This document shows positions 48,950-61,544 of a stretch of 64,000 nt of DNA, in pieces. The translations under genes were made by a program, and so were the position numbers. The notes below the pieces were generated by a model. The model saw nothing but the letters and a program-made list of their open reading frames with translations. It made no database searches and was not told the origin of the DNA. Source of the DNA: Tyto alba (lineage: Eukaryota > Chordata > Aves > Strigiformes > Tytonidae); NCBI RefSeq assembly GCF_018691265.1, contig NW_024881313.1, positions 8,895,501 to 8,959,500 of the forward strand. The letters are read 5' to 3'. Position 1 is the first letter of the stretch, and the number at the start of each line of letters is the position of its first letter.

Positions 48950-49474
48950 CTTAGCTATCCTTTGGGCTTCCACTACCACAGCCTGGGAGTTCATCAGTCT
49001 TAGTGTACTCATCTTCTGCTGCAGTTGGGAATGTCTGCCTCTGAGTGCAGCTGAGGAAGCCAGGACACCTGCGTGGGGGGCGTGGGGCGCAGGCACTGGG
49101 GGATTCCCGCGGGAGCCACAAACGGGAGAGCTCCGGTGCGGCCGCGGGAGCGGCTCCAGCGCCGCACGCCAGCACAGCTGTACCGCTCCCAGCACCCCGG
49201 GTGACGTCTCTGCTGAGAGCTGCGTGGTGTCCTGCCGGGGTGATGGGTGCTCCAAGGGGCTGGCCCAGGCACGGGCAGGGACTCTCAGCTGGGATGGGGA
49301 CACCAGCTCCACGTCGGTAGACTCCACATCCACAGCTGAGGAGCGCTGTTTCTGCTGCATTCCTTCTGACCTACAAGGGACCCGAGCGGAAGGGCGCTGA
49401 AGCACGTGGAAAGGAACCCGTTGGTTTTGACCAACTTTTGTTCGGGCCTGGTGCAGAGACCTGACTGATGCCAT
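48950..49474 (-). CDS. candidate first coding exon in a CpG-dense patch, unrecognised product
   Basis: An ATG at 49474 on the minus strand opens a 188-codon frame (stop near 48908). It crosses the most CpG-dense sequence of the window. After exactly 175 codons it meets a good donor, AAG|GTAACA, at 48950/48949. In the GC-rich core the third codon positions look richer in G+C than the second, as in avian coding sequence. The product would be proline-, serine- and alanine-rich with low-complexity character (for example SAVDVESTDVELVSPSQ), ending in a more regular VVVEAQRIAK. It has no recognised domain. A plus-strand frame of 179 codons (48861-49400) overlaps it, as is usual in GC-rich DNA. Possible readings are a CpG-island first exon, a non-coding promoter, or chance. 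Confidence 0.3.
49065..49400. promoter_or_regulatory. CpG-dense patch, possible CpG-island promoter
   Basis: The core (about 49070-49210) holds roughly 17 CpGs in 140 bases, including CCGCGG and GCGGCCGCGG. It is surrounded by AT-rich, CpG-poor DNA. Such density implies either an unmethylated promoter or a recently inserted GC-rich element. No TATA box is evident nearby. Confidence 0.45.
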
Positions 49475-50590
49475 AATTCTGCTTACGGGGAGGTCTCGAT
49501 TGGGTGAGCTCTACTGTTGTTCCAGGGTCACATTCTCAGGGTTTGCAACAAATGCCTTCACGCTTTGTAGAGGGAAAAGTGAAAACCCACTCTTTGGATT
49601 GATTACACAGATAATTTTAAAAAGAAAAGAGGAAAGGGTTCATGTGGTGGGAATATCTAGCCAAAGGAGGAGAAATCTGTGAATGAAGGTGAGACAACTG
49701 TAGCTGGTATACATAGGTGATAGGAGTAATGAAGCATATTAAGGGTGAAATGTCCAAATCACAGTGCCAATATATTTTACAAAGTTCTTCCTGATAAGGC
49801 TGTGCTTCCTTAAATAAAGTTATTGTAATGAATGTCTCTTTCTAGTGATGACTGATAGGCTAAATTCATATGTAGAATGAATTTGTTCAATGAGCAAATT
49901 TTTCTCTCATCATTGCAGTTATTTTATTTCTGTCATGCAGAAATGTGATATGAGGTGGTATTGAAGGTAAAACAAGGAAAAGTGAGGAATGATCACCTTA
50001 GAATTCCAGCACTGTTAGGTGAAAATTGTGAAACAGACTAGAAGGTGATGGAGCAATTTTCCAGAATATGATAACTTTTCAGAAAAAGAATTAAGTTTCA
50101 CCACTAGGTATTTTGCTCATGTTTCATAGAATCTGATTTGGTTTATACTATATACAAATATAATCTGTAAAAACAGTAATGGAATACATTTTTAATAAAT
50201 GGGAGTGTATGCAGTGAAATAATCAGTGCTGAATCTCTTACTGAAAACAGCTGAAGTATTGTGAGTCTTCTTGTAAGTGATAAGGTTTGTATAACATCAT
50301 TCTATATCACATTACAAAATAATGCACAAGTCAAGTTACTCTGGCAGTCACTTATGATAAGAGATTCATTTCTTGTGCTTTATTTGCTTTTAACATTACC
50401 CACATTACCATGGATGTGACACAGGCATTTTTCAAATATTTCTGTGGGATAGATAATTTTAACCTTTCTATTCAATAGAATAACGAAATATTTTTTGTAC
50501 AATGGACTGGTTTGTATAAGCCCAACTCAAGGACTCGTATTGTGTAAGAGACCATGCAATTTTATACAGTTTTTTGGGATGTTTAAACAT

Positions 50591-50593
<3 letters not shown>

Positions 50594-50620
<27 letters not shown>
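50594..50620 (+). repeat. T27 homopolymer
   Basis: Uninterrupted run of T, the longest homopolymer in the window. Confidence 0.95.
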
Positions 50621-50624
<4 letters not shown>

Positions 50625-53600
50625 CTATTACTTATTTATTTTATTATTATGCTCATAGTGTAAAAATATTGTTATTATTTGACATTTAAAATAAAACAAT
50701 ATTAGCTCTCTGGAGCTGAGCTGAGAGTTTTTATTAAATTGTAATTGTAACAATTGTGCAAAAATCAAGTACATATCAAGTAGAAGTGTGGAAATTTTTG
50801 CAAATATATCTACATCTTAAGGCAGCTGTTTATGTTTTCTGTTATTTTTAACATATATTCATTAGGAAAATATTTCTTAGTTCGTAAATCCTTAATGCAC
50901 TTACTGAGGAAGCTGAGCATAACTCACAGTACCACAAATAAAAGGCTTGAATATTACAAAGGAAGGCATCACTGCAAGTAGCTCTTCTGTCAGGTACCTG
51001 GTAGATGATAAATTGTAGGACTGGTTAGAAGTTGTCAGAGCTCAGGTTTATAGCAGTCATGGTCAGAACTGTGGGATGCTGATCTCAGTTGTGCAGGAAG
51101 GTGAGCCTTTGTACTGAGCTGTGAGACTGGTGCCAGGTTACAAAGGTCAAACATTTAATAGCACTCTTTCATTTTACAGCTTTATTCCACATATGAAGGC
51201 AGTCTAGGAATCCAGTTTAGATAAGGAAAAGGCAGAAATACATATTTTGCCGTGCTTTGATTTTGGATCTGTTTTATGTTTCTTTGCTATAATATTAGGG
51301 CCTTGAGGAGTGGTATGTTCCCAACTCAACAACCTAACATAGAGCTGTGACCTAAACATCCATACTGCCCTGCTGGGGAAAGAGAGGAGAAATCAGTTCC
51401 AGTTATCACAGTTTCTCTGAACCCTCTGGTGGCGGGCTCAGAGCCATTTCTTTATTCTGATTTAAAACTTTGCAGAAATCTGCAGGAATTTCAGTGTTCT
51501 GTAGGAACTCTTCCATGTACTTGGTAAATTTCTGATTGTAGAAATACAGCTCTTCATCAAACATTATTTAACTTATAATTATGTATCTAAAAATGAGTTT
51601 AACATGTTTAAAAGCTACAGTGCATTTTTCCCTAGCTAAGTGAAAACTCATCTAGTAAGAGGTGTATCAGGCCTAGAAAAAGGAAATAAATATTTTAATC
51701 CTCAATTTTCAGGTACTAAAAGTAGAACAGTGACAGGCAGCATTTCTCTGAAGACCAGCCCACAGGTTGGAATGTGTGAACTCAAGATAGAGCAGAAAAA
51801 ACTTACAAAGAAGTCCTGTCCTTCTTGAAATTTGTAGCAAAACTCTGTTGGCTCCAGCAGCAGCTAAATTTCTTTTTGAGGCTCCTTGGCAGTAGCTCTG
51901 TGGCCACACAGATGTGTGTGTACCTGTAAATCTGGATGGTCTCGCTAGGGAATCAAGAGAGGATGTGTAGAGGCTCTTGTTCTGCATCATGCTGTAGGAG
52001 ACCTTATCTCCACTGACAGCACAGGGAGTCCTGTGGGACTAGGAGCTGACTTCAAGACTTCTATTGATTGTTTGAGAGGGAAATACCATGAAAAGCCCAT
52101 ATGCAGCATGCACCCTCCATTCCCCCTACTGGGATTACAGTGGTCCCATTGTACAAAGATAGATCACATGTTCATATGGGCCAGGACCAACAATTCCTCT
52201 GTATTTTTTACATTACCTAGCTCAATGGAGCTCCATACTAGCTGATTCTTTTCTGTATTACTGAAATATATAATTTAGTCACAAGTAAAATAACTCTAGC
52301 AAGTTATAATGTTTAATTACATGTGCATTTGTATCAGTTTCTCAAAAAATGGCAACATATGATCTGTAACATGGGTTACATCTATAAGCAGCAGGACACA
52401 GCTCTCTGAAAATATTCAGCATTTGTGCAGATGCAAACCAGCAAAACTGTGAGTCTTTATGCAATATGGATAAAATTATTAACTCATATTTCCAATTAAT
52501 TTATATTTTGTCCCACTAAATTTATCAACATGTTCTATAACCATAGTTGGTTTTCCACACTGACCTAACCTGTGACAATTCCATTTACTCAGAGAAATGA
52601 ATCCTTGCTCAATCTTACTGTAGATCCATCTGTTTGTGGAGAAGGGAGGGAGAAGAAAAGTGCAGCTGTCTGTGTGGCTCAGGACTCCATTTGCTATTAT
52701 TTGGGTTGATGCCTTTTGCTGTTATCTGCTTAAAGCTCTTTGACCTGCAGACTAGAACATGATTGTTAATAAAATGCCATGAAACACATCTGAAATTGTA
52801 ATAAAAACAGTGAACAGAAACTGCCCCATTTGTGGGCAAATAAAATATTTTGCAAGAGTCTTTTTTTTTCTTTTTTTTTTTTCCTTGATAAAAATGGACT
52901 GCTGCAGAAAAGGTAATACTGAGAAATATTATCATGTGAAAGATCTGCATGTTTTAAGGAAAAAGTGTCTTTACTGACTAAATTTCAATGTCTTAAAGCT
53001 TGTCTGGATTTAAACTTTCTCAGGGGTCCACAGAAACAAGTAGTTTATGTAAAGAGGAAGGGATTCTTTGCACAAGTAGAGCAGTAATAGCTCTGGTATG
53101 TATTTTGAGGTCTGCAAAATTGCTTTTTCTGGGGAAAGCAGTTAATGAAATTTCCACAGCTAAGGCCAATTTGCACAATCCAAGTAAATGTTCTGGGGTA
53201 TTCTCCGAGGGCTAAAGGGCTGAATACACCCACCATACCTCCTCCCACCAGCAGCAGTCCAGGAGGCCCGAGGTAATAGGCGTCCTCTCTTACATGTCTT
53301 CTGAATTCATCTCACTTCTGAACCCATCTTTATGGCTCATTCTCACAGAATTATAATTAATAACAATTCTAGTTAATAACATTCTCTTGTTCAGTATCAC
53401 AAAGGCAAAATGCAGATTATTTGCAGGGAATCAAAGAAAAATTTGCATTCTTTTTAGGGTGGTGGCAAGTCCTTACACAGTGGGTGTGGACAATTTTTGC
53501 AGGATTTTGCATTATGTTCCTCGCATTCAGTACACATGGGGAAAGGAGGGAAAGCATACAACTTGTGTCCCCACTGTATAGCAATAAAATACAAAGAATA

Positions 53601-56440
53601 TACCTCTTTTTCTTTTGGCTTTACATTAAAGGTTCAGCTTTCACCCTCCGTATTGTCCAACAATCTGCTAAAAATTTCCAGCAGCTACATTTTTTAGTGA
53701 AGCCAAGTACAGTATGAGGTTTTCCAAAAGGTGAATGAAACAATCCATTGAAAATGTCAGTCAGAAGCCAGAGTATAATTTTATTTATTTTTTTGATGCT
53801 CGTTCAGAATTCCTATGATTAGCACATGGCAAACTGTAAAATGAAGTGGAACAAAAGTGCCTGAAATAAATTTCACCTTGACCTGATTTCCACTTGACTG
53901 AATTTGTTGTAGTAAACTGGTGACACATAGTGGATAAACAGTAACACATGTCTGCATTTGAAAAGGGAGAACAGATGGTAAACACACTGATATAAGGGCT
54001 GTTACACAAGAGCTCTGTGTATAATTCAGAAAGGTCAAATCCCCTGAAAGCCAAAGCAAGTTTGATAAGGGAAAGGGATTCATTGACAAGAAGGAGTCAA
54101 GTGGGCACAACTGAAGCAGATAAGGCTTTCTGCTCCTCAGTGGATTTTGCTCAGAAAAGGCATCTGGCCACATCTGCCTCCTTTTGTAAAACCACCACCA
54201 GAGGTGTTAGTCACAGGGATACTTGTTCTAAAAGGTCCTTGCTCAGAGGATACCACTGCCGGACCATTGGTTGAATTTGTGCCACTGACCTAAAAAACAC
54301 CTCTCGTACAACTCTGAAATGAATGCTTTTTATGGTTTCAAAAATATTTTGACCTTCCAAAGACATTGGTTTACTAGATCTTGGCTTCTGTAGTGTGGAT
54401 CATCTGTTCCCGCTGGTGACTACCAGCTGACCATAAGCACCATGTTGGGCAAGGGAGTCTAAGCTGAGTTTAGGAAGGCAGCTGTCTTTGAGCGTCTTTA
54501 CTTTCTTCATGTCCACCGGTGTGCGGGAAGGGTTACTGTCCTCATTTCACATATCGGGACCAAGTAATTTGTTCATTGGCCGCCTGGGGTAGAGTGAGGA
54601 GCAGAACAGAGATCTCACAGGTCCTAAGTAAGTTCCCTGCAAGCTGAAATGTCTTTTGTCAGAAGCACATTGGAAGGATTTGGCCAAGATGGACTTGAAA
54701 AGGAAAGGAGATACTCAGCCTCACAGATGGTTGAAGTATGCATGGTCAGTAAGAGAAAAGAAGAGAAAAGAAAGATAAAAATCCAAATAAAAGGTCAGTA
54801 GCCAAAGGTGGTGGTGGTAACCTCCTAGCCTGCGATCCATCAGTAGTTCAAGGAATGTAAGTTTAAAAAGCTATGTACATGAAAATATAGTTTTCTTGGC
54901 AAGTGCATGTTTTATCTTGTAGTATAGTTCTAAAATCTTATTTTTTGCTGCTCAGAAATGCACTAAGATATATCTAACTAGAGAGACAGATAATAAGTAA
55001 TTTAACAGAAAAGAATTTCTGCAGATTATGAATATTTTTGTTTTCAAAACTGTTCAAAGGAATTTTATTAAAATGTAATTCATGGTATAACAGTTATTCT
55101 ACTTTAAAGTTAGCTTCTACTGTTAAAAATATACCTAGAGAGTGTTATTTGTAAACCATGTTTTTTCAATCTATTCTTGGCAGGAGACTATAAATTTAAA
55201 ATTGAAGTTGCTCTGTTTAAGGACTCACAGAAAACAGAGATGGAGTGAAAAATTAGGTGCTGAAGTCAGGCATGTTGAACTTTCAGCTTGTATCTGTTTT
55301 CAAGAATTAACAATGCCAAAGCCATTTCACTTGTGACTTATTTAACAGCTGTCTGCAATTGGAGATCCAAATTTAGTCTCTTATCACATCTTTTACTCGA
55401 GGGGCTACTTATTCCCTTAAAACAAAAACAAGCCAAGCCAACAATTTTTCCCAATAATACAGGATTTTCTTTTTAGCTAAAGCAGGGACCTTGCTGGTAT
55501 CCCTGCCTAATGAAAGACATCTCTCTACCCCTCACCAATGTGTCTGAAATTTCTTTAGCGGTTACAGGTCCAAGGCTAAACAATTTGTGGCCTTGATACT
55601 TGTAGAGCCTAAGATGGGTAGAAGTGCTGTTCTGCTTTCCTCTGCAGTCCCTCAGACAGTGGAAAAAGTCCCTTCAACTACCCTAAACCTTCACCCTTGG
55701 CCTCTATTTGGCACTTTCTCATGGTGACTTTTACATATATCTGGGGCATCTCAAGGAAGGCCAAAGTGCCCAAAATATGGTATAGCTCTGTATTTCTTGG
55801 GATATTTGCAGAGGGAAATGAAAATGTGCCTCTCTGTGCAGTTCTTGCACTACAGCCAGCCTGCATCTCCTATGCACCTGCATCATCTTCTAATTTAACT
55901 TCAACAATAAGCAGTCCAGCTCATGCACTCTGAACTCAGTTTGCTCTGTGAACGAAAACACACAAAATGGGACAACTGTATGAGATGTCTTAAAATTGCA
56001 TTCTTAATCTAAACTGAACTGGGTGAGCATTAGTTGTAGCTATAACCACATATCCAACCTTCAAATAATGAATATAAAAGAGCTGATTGGTAATTCTTTG
56101 GCTGAAATGCATTTGTACAGACAAAGTGCTAAACAGAAAAAAAACAAATCAGTACAAATCTAGATCTCTTTCTGAAGGATTTGGGACACAAGGAGTACCA
56201 ACTGGTTGGGTATTATATCCGTGAGAATTCACTGTCATTAGCAAAGCAGTCGGCATATCATAAAAATCCAAATGTCTGTCTCTCACTCACCTGGGAGATC
56301 CGGGTGAATATTTAGACTGTTAATGTATAAATTATATAGCTCTAATATCAACTCTAAAACCAGTTGCTAAAAGTTGGACATCTGAGATTCAAATCAGCGT
56401 TTTTATTCAAGGAAAAAAGTAAGTAACCTGTAAGCCCTCC

Positions 56441-56462
56441 TATATATATATATATGTATATA
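56441..56462 (+). repeat. TA-rich microsatellite
   Basis: TA units with one TG interruption. Confidence 0.85.
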
Positions 56463-57486
56463 GTATCGAGATTCCCTCTAAGTTAGAAAATAAAGAAGGT
56501 TTCTGGAATCAGATGTGTTTACTAATTGTAATATGGTGTTATATTTCTGTAACAGCATGTTAACCTCAACATAGTATTACAGTCATACCTTTATTCTATG
56601 AACCTGGAAATATACTGTAATTTTTTTTTCATCAAGAGACATTTAAGAGAAAGGATCACTGAGGTTACTTCAGTGCTTCTCTTTCAGAACCACTTATTAA
56701 TTCTGTCTTTAAAGGTCACCAATAAAGGGCAAAGTTCCTAGCTCTGTTCTTAAGAGTATTTTTTCCCTTATTTTTTTACTTAATGGAGGGCATTTCAAGG
56801 TTCTGTATCACAAGATATGAATCTAAAAATGCATGGGAAGATAAATGGCTGTCAAGTCCACCATATGTTTTGTAGAGGTACCATGTTATCAGTGTATCAT
56901 GTAGATTGTTATCAGTTGCCCATAAATGACATTATGTTGAATGGCACTTTTTTCTATTCAGTACTGTTATGTTCTGTCTGTTCATCCTATGGCTAGGTTG
57001 AATTAATGGTCATTTCAGACATACATTTATAGTAGCAAATAATACAGAATGCATGAGTGGTAATATAAGGACCATGTTTAACTTCCAGGTAACTGCCCCA
57101 TCTCTAACATTTGTAGTAGGAATTCACTCTGGACAGAGGCAGAAGGCAGAACTCACAAAACATTTCATAGCAGCATGCAGCAGTATCTGGTGTGCAAGAA
57201 TAACAGCCTATTTCGGGAGTGTCTCAGTCAAAAGGCAGAACAGTGTAAGATGGTTTACAATGAAGATTACAAAAATGTAGGACCAGGCAGTAAGCTGTGG
57301 CTTTGAAAGGAACTGGGATAATTCTGGAGAATGGGCAGGGGTAGAAACTCTCCATGACTGTACACTTCAGTATAGGTCCAATCTGCATGAAATTGCTCTT
57401 TCCTGACCAATATAAGCAACCCTTGTGACTCCAGGTTACTTTTTTTGGTACCTAGAGACTTCTGAGGTGAGGAAGGACTTTGTTAC

Positions 57487-57705
57487 CTGAGCAGCAATGA
57501 GTTGTCTGCTTGGAGAGCTGAGATGGCAAATAGGAGATTTCCAAATTTTTCTCTGAGGTCAAGTACAGTTGGGATAAATTTTGTCACTGATACCCTTGTA
57601 TCACTTCCATTACATGGAAATGACTCTATCAGAATTTTTGAAATAACAAATGATAAATCAAGGCATAAAACAACCATTAAAACCTCTACCAGTTTTTCCT
57701 TTGAT
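57487..57705 (-). CDS. candidate internal coding exon, unrecognised product
   Basis: On the minus strand 219 bases lie between an acceptor (GCAATTTCCACAG, short pyrimidine tract) and a good donor (CTCAG|GTAACA). They are open in one frame, with two bases borrowed at the start and two passed on at the end. The product looks like an amphipathic helical repeat protein segment (KEKLVEVLMVVLCLDLSFV, then FIPTVLDLREKFGNLLFAI). No family is recognised. Its outgoing phase matches the incoming phase of the candidate terminal exon at 16981-17410. A 74-codon plus-strand frame overlaps it, and the acceptor is only moderate, so chance is a real alternative. Confidence 0.25.
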
Positions 57706-58994
57706 CTGTGGAAATTGCTTTTTTGATCATCCACTCTTATCAAAATAAGCTGATTGATAAAAGTATTTCCGTTCTTTTTTATTTTTGAGGTAACTCACAC
57801 CTCAGTAAGGCCCAGTTCAGCAAATTTCTACGTGCAAGTATAACATGTATATGACTTTCCATGAGTGAAACAAGTAATTAGTGAAGCATACAAGAAAGGT
57901 TCAACAGCTGGTTAGTTGTTGGATACTTAATACATCCACACCACAGGACACCAACAGATATATTGTACATCTTATATTTCAGCAGTTCAGACATGGCCAA
58001 AAGATTATCACCTTTGCAATTAGGGGATCATATCAAGAGGTCATTAAACTTCAAACTCTGAATAGTAATGGTTATAACCATATATCATGGACATATATTT
58101 AAAGGCTCATGGATTATATCACTAATCACATTCACTAAACTCAAGCACTGAGAGTCTGTGAGCTGTGAATATGTAACTTGAAGTCAACTTCTGTGACAAG
58201 CTTCATTTACAGGAGCTTTTAAGGGTCTTCTTCATGTCTACTGGTAAAAAAATTGAAATAAAATGCTAAAAGGTGAATGCATTTGTGGAAAAAAAAATTA
58301 CATGGTCATGTGGTATCAAAATATTCAATATATTTATAGAACAACCAAAAATGGATTTATTCTATATTACCATAACTGGGATCTTTGGAATGCTTAAGAA
58401 AGGCTATTTTATCATTAAAAATAATTGGATAACTTTCCTGTTTCTCATAATTGCCTTTTTTTTTTTTTTTCTGAATATTGTCAAGACATTCATGATACGT
58501 ATCCACCTTCTGCTCTTATTTGCATATTGCAGTCCCATTTATTATGAGAGCTGTCACTAACAAAAGAAAAATAAATGGTCTACAGCCTGCAGAAAACAAT
58601 AGAGATTTATTGAAAACAACTTGCGTAGATGAAACTAAAACAAATTCAATATGCCTTCAAGAACAACTATTATTTTTTAACTCCATTTTATATGAGGACA
58701 CACTTTTCTTTTACATGATGACCTGCGAACTCAGAAATAAATATGTTGCCATTAGATATTTCACCATGACATCTATATCAACTCTATTTAAAGAAAACGT
58801 GTTGTAAGAAATATGCTACCATTCTAAATGTTTTCCTTCCTCCCCTTGCTCTTCCTCTCTCTTTCTCTTCTACTAGACCTCTGTTTTTAGTAAGGATATG
58901 CTTCTACATAATTTACTAATACTGTGTTAACAGGCCATGTAAATCTTGTGTCATAATTACTCTCTGAATGTGTTGATAAACACATGGATAAAGA
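57706..58994. other. non-coding stretch
   Basis: AT-rich sequence with a T run near 58459 and a pyrimidine-rich stretch at 58840-58880. Plus-strand frames of 95 codons (58273-58560, 58520-58807) are I/F/N/K-rich, as expected of AT-rich chance frames. Confidence 0.5.
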
Positions 58995-59745
58995 ACAATC
59001 ACTGGACATTCAAAACCTGGATATTCAAAGAGCCTTTGATGAGATTCCACACCAAATATTACTGAAAAACCTAAGTTCCCATGACGTTGGAACAAATGTA
59101 ACCTTCAACTCAGGCATTTAGTGATATGTACTTGAGATTACTATAGGGGCAAGATTTGTTCAACATTGTTATCAATAACCTGAAAGAAATCCTAAATTCT
59201 TTTGTGTAGTCAGAGGACATTCTCATGGTAATGAGCTCCAGAATGGCCTTGCAAAATTGAGTGAGCAGCTGAACAGAGTGTAGATGTAGATAAATGTAAG
59301 GTAACACTCCTAAAGATAGCTAGTTACACAATGCTGAATTTGGAAGTGAAAGTCATGACTGAGGAAAGAGGTTTCTGAGTCTCCACTTAAAATCCTCAGC
59401 AATCTTTTCTCAATTTACAATGGCAGTCAAAAAAGCCAAGGTATAGTTGATAATGAGATGAAGACTGGAGAAGTAATTTTGCAATTGTATAAAATCATGT
59501 ACACCCATGTCTTGATTATTGTGTGCAGCTCTGGTCTTCAGGACAGCAGGACAGTGGAGTCAAGGGTACGGAGTTCAGCTAAAACACTTTAGGGATAAAG
59601 CAGCTGCCTTCCGCAGAGGGACTGAGATAGCTGGGATTCCAGCCTGCAGAGCAGAAGACTAGGATGGGATATGATCAAAGTTTACACAACTGTGAAGAGT
59701 AGATAAACAAATTGTGGAATTGTTCTTGACAAAATCTCACCAAAA
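58995..59745 (+). mobile_element. old, decayed CR1 LINE fragment (reverse transcriptase region)
   Basis: On the plus strand 59018-59059 translates to LDIQRAFDEIPHQILL, matching the [DF]xKAFDxVxHxxLL block of CR1 reverse transcriptase. 59156-59182 gives LFNIVINNL, the block after PQG. Further words follow the usual order of CR1 ORF2 (CTTGATTATTGTGTGCAG for the HLDYCVQ region, then ATGGGATATGATCAAAG). Stops and frameshifts separate the islands, the catalytic Asp-Asp motif is unreadable and no 3' terminal repeat is seen. It is inactive and old. Confidence 0.65.
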
Positions 59746-61544
59746 AAAAGAGAAAAAAATGAGAAAATAGGGTTATCTAGGACAACTGTCATCCCAAATA
59801 TCTAACATAGTTGTCTAGTATGTAACTACTCCTACATTTTCTGATAAATTCAGTACTACTGAGTGTTGTTATGGAGGTCTTCTACAGTATTGACTACACT
59901 TTATCTTGTTTAATATTCTTCAAGAAATCTGTATAAATAGTTCTAAGTGATTATCTAGCAGAACTACAGTAACTTCCTCATTTTGACTTTACCTTGGTGC
60001 TTATAATCAGAAAGAGAACTCAAAAATGAAAAGGAAGGAAAAAATCCTATGCCTGAAAGTTATTTGGACAGATTTTTGAGGGATTTATTGCAACACTACA
60101 TAAAAGCCTAAGAATCATGTCTGCAGGAAATTAGCTATGCATTCCAAAGGACATTTTAAGTGGAAATTCGGAACTAACTCTTCTCTAATCTACTCTATGA
60201 AAATATAAGACTAGAGAAACTTCCTGTCTTTTATCCAGTCAACTTAAATAGAAAAAAAAACTTGACAAAGAACATCTTATTTAATCTTCATGTGCAGTAA
60301 AGTTCTTTCAGTGTCTGTCAAGGTCTGATTAGCAGTTTGATTGTATCTCTGAGTCTTTAGGATAGATTTATAAAGGCACTTATTAAAGAGGAGATTGGTG
60401 TGGTCCATCAGAGGTATTTTTCTGTTTCAGAGGTAACTTGAGTGTTCTCTAATGGCTCCTGTAATGCTTGGCTGATATTGCAGTCCTTTGCAATAAAGTA
60501 CACAAGCAAATATCTTCTTCCTGTGTTTATAATGAATGGGAGAGGGGTTAAAGCAAGTAAGAATAAGTTATGCTCAATTGTATATCAGTGTTGAGAGTAC
60601 TGAAAAGGGGAAAGTTTAAGGTACCAGTTCTAACATAATTGTTTCACCCAGGTACTCACTGATACCACATCTCTATCTTATCCAGGTGTTTCAGAAGAGT
60701 CCTGACCTGAGCCCCAACAGCCTCAGCCTCCATTGCCTGTGGTTCAGAACAATGACAGTGCTCGCTACACATCACTCACCAAGAGGCAGACCTCACACCC
60801 CCATTGTCTCCCCTGATGAAGGCCACTCCTTTCCCAGCCCATCAAAATGCTGGAGAGGACTAGCTCTCCTCTACATCTGGGATCACTGGTGTCTCTGAGT
60901 CAGGGAAGGGAAGTGTGTGAGGGGAGGGAATTGTCATAAGGAAAGCAATTTTGCATGCTGTCATGCAGCTTGCAAAAGAAGTGTGCAGCAGGGCTTAACA
61001 AATCTACAAATGTGATTAGCAGAAAAGATCATTGTCTCCTTCTGCAATCTTCTGAAACATCTCTCCTTCTGCTCTCTAGATCATTTTCCAAAAGATTTAA
61101 TATTATCATAACAGATGATAGTACCGAGATGCTTTTTTATAGACTCCAGAATTCACTAAGGCTCATATGGAACTGTGCATTAATTTTGATTACAGACTTG
61201 TTTGACTGACTATAAAATGAAGTGATATCTCCAAATCTTCATTACTGTAAAGATCAATTGGTGGCTCTTACCTTGGAGATACAGAGGTCCATTTCCCACC
61301 AGAAATTTATAACATGGTAAAATCTTCCTTACCTTATCTTATTTCCCTCTTCCCCTAAGTGCAGATGGTATATATGTTCACATCAAGTTTGGTGCCACAA
61401 CCCATGTAACTGGGAAGCACCTACATGTCAGCCCTACATGGGCAGCTGCCTGGCTCACCCTGAAATCACAGAGACAGGCATGTGGCAATCAAGATTTGGC
61501 ACAGAAAGGAACATATAGGAGACAGAATGCCTTTTTTTCTGTTT
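59746..61544. other. non-coding stretch
   Basis: AT-rich sequence. A slightly GC-richer part near 60690-60930 contains only chance frames. Confidence 0.5.

Larger units (their letters stand above)
49475..57486. other. non-coding stretch
   Basis: AT-rich sequence with a T27 run (50594-50620), a T-rich tract (52861-52882), a TA-rich microsatellite (56441-56462) and a purine-rich AAGAG stretch near 54750-54780. Frames of 85-130 codons at 53780-54274 overlap on opposite strands and are not supported by splice sites. Confidence 0.5.

Noticed and set aside
53781..54274. 130-codon minus-strand and 85-codon plus-strand frames
   Set aside because: They overlap on opposite strands, neither has splice borders, and neither product is recognised.
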